Positions 1 through 11,142 are shown, counted from the stretch's first letter. The stretch is DNA of 64,000 nt from Pseudomonas sp. (GCF_017744435.1 NZ_JAGIBG010000013.1:45267-109266), one strand, 5' to 3'. Notes: a model not told the origin generated them from the letters alone. Translations and numbers: made by a program.

Positions 1-657
1 TACGCGCCTTCGGTGGGCCTGCCGACCTTCCGTAGCGGCCTCACCAACAACAGCGACAGCAACAACAAGCCACCGCTGGCCGCGAATGACAGCGCCGCAA
101 CCACGGCCGGCAAGCCGATCGTGCTCAACGTGCTGGCTAACGACACCGACCCCGAAGGCAACCTGCCCTTGACCGTCACCGGCCTGAGCCAGCCCGACTC
201 CGGCCTTGGCAAGGTCAGCACCGACGGCACGACCATCACCTACACCCCGCCCGCCACGATCAGCACAGCGCTCACCGCCAGCTTTACCTACACCGCGCGC
301 GACACCAAGGGCGCCGAGTCGCTGGCACCGGCCACAGTCAGCATCGTCGTGAGCCCTGCTGTGGCAGCGGACCAGGTCCAGGTCAGCAGCGCCGTGGTGC
401 AGGAACGCAGCAACGCTCGCTACACCTGGGACATCGCCGGCACCACCTCGGTGGCCACCGGCAACAGCATCAACGTGACCGCAGCCACCACCAATGGCCC
501 GCTGAACCTGGGCACGGCGACGCTGACGGCAGCAACCAGCGGGGCACGCTGGCGGTTGTCGGTGACCACCACCGGCAGCGTACCGGCGGCACCGGCGACG
601 ATTACCGTGAAGTCGGCACTGGGGCAGAGCGTGACAGTACCCATCAGCGTGAAATGA
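1..657 (+). CDS. Ig-like/cadherin-like repeat surface protein, C-terminal part (5' truncated by window)
   Basis: The reading frame is already open at base 1, so this is the 3' end of a longer gene. About 218 residues are visible. They are rich in Thr, Ala, Ser and Val, with no Cys, as in secreted beta-sandwich proteins. Residues ~20-118 match the bacterial Ig-like/cadherin-like type: the stretch AANDSAATTAGKPIVLNVLA followed by NDTDPEG, and an ending of SFTYTARDTKGAES. The last ~95 residues form a second beta-rich unit and the protein ends without a membrane anchor or LPxTG-like signal. The likely role is an extracellular or cell-surface structural part of a larger protein; the function of the whole cannot be told from this fragment. 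Confidence 0.7.
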   Translation, partial: YAPSVGLPTFRSGLTNNSDSNNKPPLAANDSAATTAGKPIVLNVLANDTDPEGNLPLTVTGLSQPDSGLGKVSTDGTTITYTPPATISTALTASFTYTARDTKGAESLAPATVSIVVSPAVAADQVQVSSAVVQERSNARYTWDIAGTTSVATGNSINVTAATTNGPLNLGTATLTAATSGARWRLSVTTTGSVPAAPATITVKSALGQSVTVPISVK

Positions 658-671
658 TTGCGAGGTGAAAC

Positions 672-690
672 GGGGCCGCCATGCGGCCCC
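672..690. terminator. Hairpin between convergent genes
   Basis: GGGGCCG at 672-678 pairs with CGGCCCC at 684-690 around a 5-base loop. It sits between the stop of the Ig-like gene and the stop of the convergent DHFR-like gene, so it could end transcripts from both sides. The T run is short. Confidence 0.5.
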
Positions 691-695
691 ATCGC

Positions 696-1334
696 TTACC
701 GTTTCACGTAACGCAGATGGGTTGCGTCTGGCGTGGGGAATACCTGGTCGACGCGAAATTGCGCCACCGGCTCGTACAGGTTCTCGAACAGGCGTCTTCC
801 ACTGCCAAAGAGCACCGGAGCCAGGGCGATTTCCAGTTCCTCGATGGCATCCATACGCAAGTACTGCTGTATCACGTCCGCGCCACCCGAGATGCGAATG
901 TCACGTCCACCCGCAGCCGCCCTGGCCAGCTCAAGGGCTTTCGCCGGCCCATCGTTGCAGAAATGGAAGGTCGTGCCGCCCGGCCGCACCCAAGGTTCGC
1001 GCTTTTCGTGGGTGAGCACGTACACCGGGCAATGGAAAGGTGCCTCCTCCGGCCAGCTGCGCTCGCCCTGCTCGAACATGCGCTTGCCCATGATGGCGGC
1101 GCCGGTACGCTCCAGGGTGTGGCGCAGCATGTCGTTGACCGGGCCGGTCTCGCCGCCCGAAGCGAACATGAGCTTTTCGCGGAAGTACTGCTGCTTGAGG
1201 ATCCAGCTCATCAACTCACCCCACCTGGCGCCCCAGTGCTTGTAACCGGGGCTGTCCCAGTGCGCGATGTCCATGCCTTCCGGGGCCATGTAGCCGTCAA
1301 GGCTGAGGCCGATGTTGACGAATACCTTGCTCAT
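696..1334 (-). CDS. Dihydrofolate reductase family protein (RibD C-terminal-like)
   Basis: This 212-residue protein belongs to the RibD C-terminal / YwjB-YyaP type of NADPH-dependent reductases. It begins with the family's typical SKVFVNIGLSLDGYMA strand and ends with an EELEIALAPVLFGSGRRLFE segment. The middle holds AAIMGKRMFEQGE, and DIRISGGADVIQQYLRMDAI contains the Gly-Gly nucleotide-binding turn. Proteins of this type are cytosolic and their substrates are usually unknown; a role as a true folate reductase should not be assumed. A GAGGG Shine-Dalgarno lies just upstream of the chosen ATG. It is a single gene, convergent with the Ig-like gene and separated from quiC by 82 bases. Confidence 0.8.
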   Translation of the reverse strand: MSKVFVNIGLSLDGYMAPEGMDIAHWDSPGYKHWGARWGELMSWILKQQYFREKLMFASGGETGPVNDMLRHTLERTGAAIMGKRMFEQGERSWPEEAPFHCPVYVLTHEKREPWVRPGGTTFHFCNDGPAKALELARAAAGGRDIRISGGADVIQQYLRMDAIEELEIALAPVLFGSGRRLFENLYEPVAQFRVDQVFPTPDATHLRYVKR

Positions 1335-1416
1335 GATTGCCCTCTCACCTCGGATGAATCACATCCTCTGACAAAAGCTTCATAAGCATAGATGACACGG
1401 TTTCGGGTACCTGCGA

Positions 1417-3324
<1,908 letters not shown>

Positions 3325-3800
3325 GGGGAAGTTCCTTGTTATTGGACGGACGACGGGCCGAAACCGCGCTGGGTTCCTGGCACTGTCGATTATTCGCAGG
3401 TAAAGTCGGCCCGGCAATCTGTTTGTACGAAATGGTTAGTTTTGCGTTCGATTACCGCACAAAACCGATTCTGGCGAATTGATTCACTGCCAACCCTAGG
3501 CAAACATGGACCCAGACGCAGGCACACCGACCGCCCTCTTCTGCCCTGACGGGCGTTCGACAGCACCTGCGCAGACAAGCCCAACGTCACGACATAATAA
3601 GTTCAATAAACCGGGTACCGACCTATGCACACCTCCATCGCCTTGCGATCCGCACCTGCTCGTTCGTCCTCCCTTTGCAGACACCGCCTGCGATCGTCAG
3701 CGCTATAACCGCCCTACTCCCGACAAGCGATCGCACCCCCTCTGGCCGCCCCTGGGCGACGCCAGCCGTGCGACGACCTACAAGAACAACGGAGACAACG
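3325..3800. promoter_or_regulatory. Divergent intergenic region between quiC and the MFS carrier
   Basis: These 476 bases hold no convincing gene. They must contain the promoters for quiC (leftward) and the MFS gene (rightward). A PcaR-like 15-mer lies at 3446-3460 inside an AT-richer stretch (about 3420-3490). The rest is featureless to my eye. Confidence 0.6.
3446..3460 (+). promoter_or_regulatory. PcaR-like operator
   Basis: The bases GTTCGATTACCGCAC match 13 of 15 positions of GTTCGATAATCGCAC, which I recall as the PcaR binding element found at P. putida pca promoters. It lies 122 bases upstream of the quiC start and 340 bases upstream of the MFS start. Since quiC makes protocatechuate, control by the beta-ketoadipate-responsive PcaR would make sense; this is inference. 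Confidence 0.5.
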
Positions 3801-5174
3801 ATGGCCCACTCAAGCTCTCAAGCCAAGAAAGCGACCGCCAGCGGATGGATTGGCTCGGCACTCGAATACTACGATTTCTTCATCTATGCCCAGGCTGCGG
3901 CGCTGATCTTCCCGCAGATCTTCTTCCCCAACACCGACCCGAAAATGGCCATCATCGCCTCGCTGGCCACCTACGGCGTGGGCTACCTGGCGCGCCCGAT
4001 CGGCGCCTTCGTGCTCGGCCACTGGGGTGACACCCGCGGGCGCAAGAACGTATTGCTGCTGTGCATGTTCCTGATGGGCCTGTCGACCATGGCCGTGGGC
4101 CTGCTGCCGACCTACCACGACATCGGCCTGCTGGCCCCGGCCTTGCTGGTGGTGCTGCGCCTGGTCCAGGGCTTTGCCGTGGCCGGTGAAATCTCCGGCG
4201 CAAGTTCGATGATCATGGAGCACGCCCCGTTCGGACGGCGCGGTTACTACGCCAGCTTCACCTTGCAGGGCGTGCAGGCCGGCCAGGTGCTGGCAGCGGC
4301 GGTGTTCCTGCCACTGGCCTACTTCATGCCGAGCGACGCCTTCAATGACTGGGGCTGGCGCATTCCGTTCCTGATGAGCGCCTTCGTCCTGATCGCGGGC
4401 TTCATCATCCGCAAGGAAGTGCACGAAACCCCGGCGTTCGTGAAGGAAGAGAAGCAGGACAAGGTTGCCAAGTCGCCAATCAGCGAGGCCTTCCGCCACA
4501 GCTGGAAGCACATGGTGCTGGTGATGTTCATGGCCCTGATGAACGTGATCCCGGTAGTTGCCACCATCTTCGGCGCGGCCTACGCGGTGCAGCCAGCCTA
4601 CGGTATCGGCTTCGACAAGAGCGTGTACCTGTGGATCCCGGTAGTGGGCAACATTGTCGCTGTGCTGGTGATCCCGTTCGTGGGCAACCTGTCCGACAAG
4701 ATCGGCCGCCGCCCGACCATGATCGCCGGCTGCCTGGGCTCTGGCCTGCTGGCCTTCGTCTACCTGTATGCGATCAGCATCCAGAACGTGCCACTGGCCT
4801 TCGCCGCCTCGATCGTGATGTGGGGCATGGTCTACCAGGGCTACAACGCGGTGTTCCCAAGCTTCTACCCGGAGCTGTTCCACACCCGCTACCGCGTATC
4901 GGCCATGGCCATCGCGCAGAACATCGGCACTATGCTCACCGCCATGCTGCCGGCGCTGTTCGCCCTGGTGGCGCCACCGGGTTCGGAGAACATTCCGCTG
5001 GTGATCGGTGGCCTGGCGTTCTTTATCACCTGCGTGTGTGCACTGGCGGCCTACATTGCGCCGGAGACCCATCGGATGGCGATGGAAGACCTGGGTAATC
5101 CGGATGCCAAGCCGATGGAAAAGGAAGCCTTCGAGGCCAGCCGCAAGGGTAGCTTTCAGGCGGTGAGCAACTGA
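3801..5174 (+). CDS. MFS transporter, metabolite:H+ symporter type (likely shikimate/quinate/protocatechuate-type substrate)
   Basis: This is a 457-residue, 12-TM major facilitator of the metabolite:proton symporter (ShiA/KgtP-like) family. It starts MAHSSSQAKKATASGWIGSA, then LEYYDFFIYAQAAALIF, the hallmark first helix of this family. Loop 2-3 carries GHWGDTRGRKNVLL and loop 8-9 carries NLSDKIGRRPTMI. The frame is open from 3675, but GGAG at 3791-3794 supports the ATG at 3801. Divergent pairing with quiC suggests that it imports a hydroaromatic or aromatic acid feeding protocatechuate formation; the exact substrate is inference. Confidence 0.82.
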   Translation: MAHSSSQAKKATASGWIGSALEYYDFFIYAQAAALIFPQIFFPNTDPKMAIIASLATYGVGYLARPIGAFVLGHWGDTRGRKNVLLLCMFLMGLSTMAVGLLPTYHDIGLLAPALLVVLRLVQGFAVAGEISGASSMIMEHAPFGRRGYYASFTLQGVQAGQVLAAAVFLPLAYFMPSDAFNDWGWRIPFLMSAFVLIAGFIIRKEVHETPAFVKEEKQDKVAKSPISEAFRHSWKHMVLVMFMALMNVIPVVATIFGAAYAVQPAYGIGFDKSVYLWIPVVGNIVAVLVIPFVGNLSDKIGRRPTMIAGCLGSGLLAFVYLYAISIQNVPLAFAASIVMWGMVYQGYNAVFPSFYPELFHTRYRVSAMAIAQNIGTMLTAMLPALFALVAPPGSENIPLVIGGLAFFITCVCALAAYIAPETHRMAMEDLGNPDAKPMEKEAFEASRKGSFQAVSN

Positions 5175-5183
5175 TAGATTGCA

Positions 5184-5288
5184 GGGGGCCGCTTTGCGGC
5201 CCTTTCGCGACACAAGGCCGCTCCTACAGGGAATCGCGTACTCCTGTAGGAGCGGCCTTGTGTCGCGAAAGGGCTGCAAAGCAGCCCC
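5184..5288. repeat. Inverted repeat, 'TTTCGCGACACAAGGCCGCT' family, copy 1
   Basis: Two arms face each other: a GGCC-rich cap, then TTTCGCGACACAAGGCCGCT with CCTACAGG, a ~10-base spacer, and the reverse complement. The element fills the gap between the MFS gene and the convergent decarboxylase. Copies of the same family are at 7758-7861 and 56276-56395. The element is distinct from the more common CTTCGCGGG...CCCGCTCCCACAGG REP family. It probably also acts as a bidirectional terminator. Confidence 0.85.
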
Positions 5289-5295
5289 GGCGATG

Positions 5296-6708
5296 TCAGC
5301 CTTTAACCACATCCTGCAGGTTCAGCCAAAGCTTCTCGACATGCTCCCGCTCGGTCGGCAAGGCCCCCACCGACACCCGCACCATCCACCGCCCTTCCAG
5401 CGTCGCCGGCGTCACATACGCCACCCCGGACGCATTCAACCGCTCAGCCCACGCCTTGGTATGCGCATCCAGCGCCTCCCCCTCCAGCCCCGCTGGCCGG
5501 TGGCGAATGCACAAGGTCTGCAGTTGCACCGGCGCCAGCACGTCCCACTCCGCCGCAGCTGCAACCTGTTCCGCCAGCCAGCGGGCATTGTCCAGGTCCC
5601 GGCGCAAGCGCTGCTGCAACGCCTCCACGCCTTCGCTGCGCAACATGAACCACAATTTCAGCGCACGGAACCGGCGACCCAGCGGAATCCCCCAATCCCG
5701 CAGGTTCTTCACCTCGCCATCCACCGCCGACTGCAGGTAGCTCGGGTTGGTGCTCATCACCCGGATCAAATGCTGTGGATCACGCACGTAGTAGATCGAG
5801 CAATCGAACGCCACGCCCAGCCACTTGTGAGCATTGACCACCACAGAGTCGGCCAGCTCGATGCCGTCCCACATCCAGCGGCATTCCGGGAGGATCATCG
5901 CCGAACCGGCCATGGCCGAATCGACATGCAGCCACAGCCCGTTGGCCTGGGCGATTTCGCCGATCGGGCGCAGTGGGTCGAGGGCGGTGGTGGTGGTGGT
6001 GCCGGTCGTGGCCACCACGGCGCATGGCTGGTTGCCGGCGGCCAGGTCTTGCTCGATGGCCGCCCGCAGCGCTTCCGGGCGCATGGCGAACTGCTCATCG
6101 GTAGCGATCAGGCGGATGTTGGCGCGGCCAAAGCCGGCCAGCAGTGCGGCCTTGTCCACCGAGCTGTGGGCATGGGCGCTGACATAGACGATCAACGGCT
6201 TGGCTTCGGCCTGCAGGCCGCCGCGGACCAGCGCGTAGTCGGTGGCACGCTCGCGGGCGCTGATCAGCGCCACCAGGGTGCTGGTGGACGCAGTGTCCTG
6301 GATCACCCCGCTCCACTGGCCCGACAGGCCGAGCAACTGGCGCAGCCAGTCGAGGGTGGTTTCCTCCAGCTCGCTCAGCGCCGGGCTGGATTGCCACGAC
6401 AGGCCGAGCACGCCGAGGCCGGTGCTGAGGAAATCGCCGAGCACCGACGACAGGGTGCCGTTGGACGGGAAGTAGCCGTAGAAGTCCGGGTGCTGCCAGT
6501 GCGACAGGCCGGGCATGACCAGTTGGTTGACGTCGTCGAGGATGGCCTCGAACGGCTCGCCCTGCTGCGGGGCGCCTTGGGGCAGCTGGGCCTTGAGGTA
6601 GCCGGGCTCGACCTGGGCCATGACCGGGCGTTCGCCGACGGATTGGCGGTAGTCGGCGATCAGGTCGATCAACTGGTGGCCGTACTGGCGGAATTGTTCT
6701 GGGGTCAC
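5296..6708 (-). CDS. ddc: PLP-dependent aromatic-L-amino-acid (DOPA-type) decarboxylase
   Basis: A 470-residue group II pyridoxal-phosphate decarboxylase. The PLP-binding lysine is in the VNAHKWLGVAFDCS motif near residue 300, and the aspartate contacting the pyridine nitrogen is in LWLHVDSAMAGSAM. Substrate-pocket residues are in HWQHPDFYGYFPSNGT near the N-terminus. Length and motifs match aromatic-L-amino-acid decarboxylases; P. putida has such an enzyme, reported to prefer L-DOPA. It should release CO2 and the aromatic amine in the cytosol. It is followed 81 bases upstream by a same-strand LysR gene that may control it. Substrate preference is from family knowledge only. Confidence 0.85.
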   Translation of the reverse strand: MTPEQFRQYGHQLIDLIADYRQSVGERPVMAQVEPGYLKAQLPQGAPQQGEPFEAILDDVNQLVMPGLSHWQHPDFYGYFPSNGTLSSVLGDFLSTGLGVLGLSWQSSPALSELEETTLDWLRQLLGLSGQWSGVIQDTASTSTLVALISARERATDYALVRGGLQAEAKPLIVYVSAHAHSSVDKAALLAGFGRANIRLIATDEQFAMRPEALRAAIEQDLAAGNQPCAVVATTGTTTTTALDPLRPIGEIAQANGLWLHVDSAMAGSAMILPECRWMWDGIELADSVVVNAHKWLGVAFDCSIYYVRDPQHLIRVMSTNPSYLQSAVDGEVKNLRDWGIPLGRRFRALKLWFMLRSEGVEALQQRLRRDLDNARWLAEQVAAAAEWDVLAPVQLQTLCIRHRPAGLEGEALDAHTKAWAERLNASGVAYVTPATLEGRWMVRVSVGALPTEREHVEKLWLNLQDVVKG

Positions 6709-6789
6709 GCGCGCTCTCCTGAGGATTGTCCAGTGCCCCCAGTCTAGGCGCCTGCGCCCACGCGAATAACCCCGCTTCGCGCATACCTG

Positions 6790-7734
6790 CTATGGCAAAC
6801 CCGCAACCCCGCCCTGCACCCCGAACTGCGACTGCCGCCACAGCTCGAACACCCGGTTGCGCAACCAGCGGTGCTCGGCCGAGGCCTGCAAGCGCTGATG
6901 CCACACTACCCAATAGCGCTGGGTATGTTCGACAAACCCCAACGGCCGCCACGCCAGCCCATGCAGGCGGCACAGCTGCCGGGCGATGTGCTCGGGCACC
7001 GTGGCCAGCGCCTGGCTGTTGCCAATCACTTGCACGGTGGCCGAGAAGAACGGCACTTCCAGGCTGATGCGCCGTTGCAGGCCCTGGGCGCGCAGGTGGC
7101 GGTCGATGAAACTGTCCTTGTCGCCGCCACCAGAAATGCGCACATGCTTGCAGGCCAGGTAGTCGTCCTGGCCAAGCACGTCCAGCGCGGTCAGCGGGTG
7201 ATCCTGGCGCATCAGGCACACCGCGCGGTCTTCGCCGAGCAGTCGCCCATGCAGGTTGGGCGGCGATTCGTCGAACAAGGTGGTGGCCAGGTCGATCTCG
7301 CCGCTGGCGAGCAAGGCGTATTGCCCGGCCTGCCAGGTGCGGTAGTCGATGGAGACGCCTGGGGCTTCCTGCTCCAAGGCAGCCACCAGCAGCGGCAGCA
7401 TGTGCTCGGCCACGTAGTCGGAGGCGGCCAGGCAGAAGCGCCGCTCGCAGCGGGCCGGGTCGAAGGCGGCGGGTTGGCGCAGGGCCTGGAGTTCTTCGAG
7501 CACTTGGCGCAGGGGTTCGACCAGGGCTTCGGCGTGTTCGCTGAGCACATAACCGCGGCCCTGGCGCACCAGCAACGGGTCGTCGAAGGCTTCGCGCAGG
7601 TGGGCCAGCTGGCGGCTCAGGGCCGATTGGCTGACATCCAGGCGGTCGGCGGCGTGGCTGAGGTTCTTGAGCTGCAGGAGGCAGTCGAGGGTGCGCAGGT
7701 GGGCGAGGCTGAGGGAGGCGAAGGTGGGGTTCAT
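6790..7734 (-). CDS. LysR-family transcriptional regulator
   Basis: A 314-residue LysR regulator. The N-terminal winged helix-turn-helix spans ~residues 10-65 (LAHLRTLDCLLQLKNLSHAA, then DRLDVSQSALSRQLAHLREA) and the effector-binding domain runs from ~90 to the end (RRFCLAASDYVAEHMLPLLV). The ATG at 7734 starts MNPTFASLSL; the open frame reaches 7788, but the added residues would come from the adjacent repeat. It lies just upstream of, and in the same direction as, the decarboxylase. Its sequence is closest in style to NodD/NahR-like members. Target and effector are unknown; the decarboxylase is the obvious candidate. Confidence 0.82.
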   Translation of the reverse strand: MNPTFASLSLAHLRTLDCLLQLKNLSHAADRLDVSQSALSRQLAHLREAFDDPLLVRQGRGYVLSEHAEALVEPLRQVLEELQALRQPAAFDPARCERRFCLAASDYVAEHMLPLLVAALEQEAPGVSIDYRTWQAGQYALLASGEIDLATTLFDESPPNLHGRLLGEDRAVCLMRQDHPLTALDVLGQDDYLACKHVRISGGGDKDSFIDRHLRAQGLQRRISLEVPFFSATVQVIGNSQALATVPEHIARQLCRLHGLAWRPLGFVEHTQRYWVVWHQRLQASAEHRWLRNRVFELWRQSQFGVQGGVAGLP

Positions 7735-7757
7735 CGGTGTTCGGCTCCGGATTGCTG

Positions 7758-7861
7758 GCGAGGGCTTTGCCCTCGTTTCGCGACACAAGGCCGCTCCTAC
7801 AGGGAAACGCGTATTCCTGTAGGAGCGGCCTTGTGTCGCGAATGGGCCGCGAAGCGGCCCC
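7758..7861. repeat. Inverted repeat, 'TTTCGCGACACAAGGCCGCT' family, copy 2
   Basis: Same arms as at 5184-5288: a GC-rich cap, CGCGACACAAGGCCGCTCCT, a short AT spacer, and the mirror image, ending in GGGCCGCGAAGCGGCCCC. It lies between the start of the LysR gene and the end of the YebC-like gene, and may terminate the latter. Confidence 0.85.
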
Positions 7862-7868
7862 AGCTTTT

Positions 7869-8579
7869 TTAGTCAGTCAGGCCAACGTAGACGTTCTGCA
7901 CGTCATCGTTCTCGTCGATCGCCTCGAGGAACGCTTCCACCTCGGCCAGTGCTTCAGCGCTCAGGCTGGCAGCGCTCACCGGGTTCTTCGGGGTGTAGCC
8001 GATCTTCGCCGAAGTCACGGTGAAACCATGCTCAGGCAGCGCCTTCTGCACGGCATCCAGATCGGTGGTATCGGTGATGAACAAGGTCGAACCTTCTTCT
8101 TCACCTTCCTCGAAGTCCTGGGCACCGGCTTCGATGGCGGCCATTTCCGGGTCGGCATCGCCTTCCGGGGTGGCTTCGATCAGGCCGACATGGTTGAAGT
8201 CCCAGGTCACCGAGCCGCTGGCGCCCAGCTGGCCCTTGCGGAACAGCACGCGAATCTGCGCCACGGTGCGGTTGACGTTGTCGGTCAGGCACTCGACGAT
8301 CAGTGGCACCTGGTGCGGGGCGAAGCCTTCATAGCTGACGGCATGGTACTGCACGGCCTCACCGTCCAGGCCAGCGCCTTTCTTGATGGCACGCTCAAGG
8401 GTCTCGCGGGTCATCGAGGCTTTCTTGGCCTGGACGATGGCCAGGCGCAGGCGCGGGTTCATGTCCGGGTCGGCGCCGGATTTGGCCGCGATCTGGATTT
8501 CCTTGGCCAGCTTGCCCATGATCTTGCCCTTGGCATTGGCAGCTGTTTCTCTATGTTTGGCTTTCCACTGTGCGCCCAT
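7869..8579 (-). CDS. YebC/PmpR-family protein (YeeN-type paralogue)
   Basis: A 236-residue YebC-family protein. It opens with [20 protein letters not shown], a variant of the usual MAGHSKWANIKHRK start; this form is typical of the second (YeeN-like) paralogue rather than the ruvC-linked YebC. Conserved segments follow: [20 protein letters not shown], then [25 protein letters not shown] and the acidic EEGEEEGS loop. Family members were described as DNA-binding regulators and more recently as translation factors that relieve ribosome stalling; the sequence does not decide between these. It stands alone here, not next to ruvC. Confidence 0.85.
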   Translation of the reverse strand: MGAQWKAKHRETAANAKGKIMGKLAKEIQIAAKSGADPDMNPRLRLAIVQAKKASMTRETLERAIKKGAGLDGEAVQYHAVSYEGFAPHQVPLIVECLTDNVNRTVAQIRVLFRKGQLGASGSVTWDFNHVGLIEATPEGDADPEMAAIEAGAQDFEEGEEEGSTLFITDTTDLDAVQKALPEHGFTVTSAKIGYTPKNPVSAASLSAEALAEVEAFLEAIDENDDVQNVYVGLTD

Positions 8580-8704
8580 GTCGACTCTCTTTGTTTCAGC
8601 GGCCGGTTCAGGAAGCGACCGGCCAAAAGTGGGAGCAGTTTATACGCCCTCGGGCAGCGGATCGACAAGTAATCTCACGGTTTGTCGGCCTTGCGCGCTT
8701 TCCT

Positions 8705-10021
8705 TCAGCTGCGCAGTGGCTTGATCGCCATGCTGGTGTTGGGTGCCACGTCCTCAGCCTGGGGCGTACTGGCCGGGCGGCTGTTCCAGTGCGGCAGCAG
8801 CACCAGGGCCGAGAACAGCGCGCAGCCAGCGAACACGATGAACACCGTGACACTGTCGAAGTAGCCTGGCAGCAGGCCACCGAGCACCGCCCCCACCGAA
8901 CCGCAGCCGTTGACGAAGCCTGCCGCGGTGGCGCCGGCCTTGGCCGTGCCGAAGTCGATAGCCGCCGCGCCGCTGATCATCGAGTCCGGCCCGTACAGGG
9001 TCAGGCCCATGACGAACAGCAGGGCGACCACCAGCACGATGCTGCCGCTGTGCATGGCCCCCATGAACGCGGCCAGGGTCACCGTCAGCAGCACCAGGCT
9101 GATCACGCAGGCCGGCATGCGCCGGGCACCGAACAGTTTGTCCGAGGCCAGGCCGATGATGATCGGGCCCAGCAGCCCGGCCAGTTCGAAGGCGGTCGGG
9201 ATGATCGCCGCGCCAACCTTGCCCACCGACGGCATCTGCTCGAAGACGATCACCGGGCCCCACAACAGGATCGCGTAGCGCGCCGGCTTCAACAGGAAGT
9301 ACGCCATGCCCAGGGTCAGCACCGTGCGGTTGCGCAGGATTTCGCGCAGTGGCGCCCAGACGCTGCACAGGTTGCCGGCCGGGGCCATGCTCTGTGGCTC
9401 CGGTTCGACGGCTGCCAGGCCGACGTCTTCGGGCTTGTTGCGCTGCAGGAAGAAGAACAGCACGGCCACACCGGCCACCACCGCGGCACTGGAGAAGAAC
9501 GCTGCATGCCAGGTGCCGACCAGTGTGTAAGCCCACCAGCCGGCGAACGGCGAAGCGACCAGGCCGCCGAAGGCGTAGCACGAACTCCACAGCCCCAGCA
9601 CCCGCCCGCGCTGCGAGGCCGGGAAGAAGCTGCCGATGTTCTTGCACAGCCCGGCCCAACCGGTGGATTGCGCCAGGCCCTGGATGAGCATGCAGGTGGC
9701 GAAGATCGGGAAGGTCGCGTAATTGCCCATCACCACCGCGGCCGCGGCCGAAATCAGCAGGCCGCCCAGTACCACCACACGCGGGCCAAAGCGGTCGGCG
9801 AGCATGCCCCAGGTGAACTGGCCCACGGCATAGGCGGCCAGGTAGATAGCGTCGAGGTTGGCCATGGCGGCCTTGTCGAGCATGAATGTCGGGTCTTCAG
9901 CGATGCCGAGCTTGGCCACCGAGAAGGCTTTGCGGGTGAAGTAGAAGGCGGCGTAGGCCAGCCAGGTGATCGCGAAAATCTGGATGCGCCAGCGTTTCAA
10001 CGCGGCTAGTGATTGATTCAT
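8705..10021 (-). CDS. MFS transporter, organophosphate:phosphate antiporter (GlpT/PgtP-like) type
   Basis: A 438-residue, 12-TM transporter. The first helix AITWLAYAAFYFTRKAFSVA is the hallmark of the organophosphate:phosphate antiporter family, followed by GMLADRFGPRVVVLGG. The open frame extends to 10507 on the minus strand, but the extra N-terminus is non-hydrophobic and overlaps the divergent LysR gene; the ATG at 10021 (MNQSLAALKRWRIQIF) fits the family. GlpT-type carriers exchange phosphate for sugar-phosphates, glycerol-3-phosphate or phosphonates. The divergent LysR gene is the probable regulator. Substrate is not visible from sequence. Confidence 0.82.
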   Translation of the reverse strand: MNQSLAALKRWRIQIFAITWLAYAAFYFTRKAFSVAKLGIAEDPTFMLDKAAMANLDAIYLAAYAVGQFTWGMLADRFGPRVVVLGGLLISAAAAVVMGNYATFPIFATCMLIQGLAQSTGWAGLCKNIGSFFPASQRGRVLGLWSSCYAFGGLVASPFAGWWAYTLVGTWHAAFFSSAAVVAGVAVLFFFLQRNKPEDVGLAAVEPEPQSMAPAGNLCSVWAPLREILRNRTVLTLGMAYFLLKPARYAILLWGPVIVFEQMPSVGKVGAAIIPTAFELAGLLGPIIIGLASDKLFGARRMPACVISLVLLTVTLAAFMGAMHSGSIVLVVALLFVMGLTLYGPDSMISGAAAIDFGTAKAGATAAGFVNGCGSVGAVLGGLLPGYFDSVTVFIVFAGCALFSALVLLPHWNSRPASTPQAEDVAPNTSMAIKPLRS

Positions 10022-10264
10022 TGACTCTGACCTCTTGCTCAAGTGTGCCGGCAGATTGTTAAAAAACGCCTGTCTTGTTGTTGTGTTGCGCACTGCATGA
10101 CGAAGGCTCGTCATCTGGTCAGATGGCACCGTGTGCGGGCCATGGCCCGGCCGCTGCTTGTGGCGACGGCCTCGGGTTGAAACGTATGGAAACAGTTGCT
10201 GACTGATAAAGAAAATCGATTTATCGTATTTCACACATAAGTTCAGCTTGTTACTGGAGTCGGC
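10022..10264. promoter_or_regulatory. Divergent promoter region, OPA transporter / LysR
   Basis: These 243 bases separate two divergent starts. The stretch 10200-10250 is AT-rich (AAATCGATTTATCG with flanking dyad character), a likely promoter and LysR-binding area. GGAG lies 6 bases upstream of the LysR ATG. No small gene is seen. Confidence 0.5.
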
Positions 10265-11134
10265 ATGTCGGTATCCCACGCTCAACTGAAGGCGTTCCAT
10301 GCAGTGGCTGTGCACGGCAGCTTCACCCGCGCGGCGGAAAAGCTGTTTCTGACCCAGCCGGCGGTGTCCGACCAGGTGCGCAAGCTCGAGGAGCGCTTCG
10401 GCGTGCTGCTGTTCCAGCGCAACAAACGCTCGGTGCAGCTGACCGACCTGGGCGAGCGCCTGCTGGGCATCAGCCAGCGCCTGTTCGCCTGCGAGGCTGA
10501 GGCCCATGACCTGTTGCAGGACTCACGCGCCCTGCATACCGGCAGCCTGGTGCTGGCGGTGGATGCGCCCGTGCATGTGCTGCCGCAGATCGCGCGCTTC
10601 TGCCAGCGCTACCCGGGCATCCAGGTCAAGGTCGAGACCGGCAACACCGACGAGTCGCTGGCACGGCTGTTCAGCTACCAGGCCGACCTGGCGCTGCTCG
10701 GGCGCGATGTCGATGACGAGCGGCTGTACTGCGTGCCGCTGCGCCGCGACCCGATGGTGGCGTTCGTCTCCCACAATCACCCGTGGGCCAGCCGCAGCTC
10801 GATCAGCCTGGCGGACCTGGATGACACGCCGCTGGTGCTGCGCGAACCGGGGTCGGTGACGCGGCAGACGCTGGAGGAAGAGATGCAGCGCGCAGGCTTG
10901 CGGATTCGCCCGGCGATCCAGGTGGAAGGCCGCGAGGCAGCGCGTGAAGCCGTGGTGGTGGGGATTGGCGTGGGGGTGGTGTCGGCGGCCGAATTTGGCG
11001 CGGACGCGCGGGTGTGTGCCTTGCCGATCGTCGATTGTCAGCGGCATCTGACCGAGACGCTGGTGTGCCTCAGCGAGCAAAGAAGCCGCCGGGTGGTGGC
11101 CACCTTCCTGCAGATGGTTCAGGAAGAGCTGTAG
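10265..11134 (+). CDS. LysR-family transcriptional regulator
   Basis: A 289-residue LysR protein. The winged helix-turn-helix occupies residues ~5-62 (AFHAVAVHGSFTRAAEKLFL, then TQPAVSDQVRKLEERFGVLL) and the periplasmic-binding-like effector domain starts near residue 90 (GSLVLAVDAPVHVLPQIARF). Its start is well supported by GGAG at 10256-10259. It is divergent from an organophosphate-type MFS carrier, so control of that gene is the best guess; regulators of 2-aminoethylphosphonate use look similar, but I cannot prove that link. Confidence 0.82.
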   Translation: MSVSHAQLKAFHAVAVHGSFTRAAEKLFLTQPAVSDQVRKLEERFGVLLFQRNKRSVQLTDLGERLLGISQRLFACEAEAHDLLQDSRALHTGSLVLAVDAPVHVLPQIARFCQRYPGIQVKVETGNTDESLARLFSYQADLALLGRDVDDERLYCVPLRRDPMVAFVSHNHPWASRSSISLADLDDTPLVLREPGSVTRQTLEEEMQRAGLRIRPAIQVEGREAAREAVVVGIGVGVVSAAEFGADARVCALPIVDCQRHLTETLVCLSEQRSRRVVATFLQMVQEEL

Positions 11135-11142
11135 AGCCTGTA

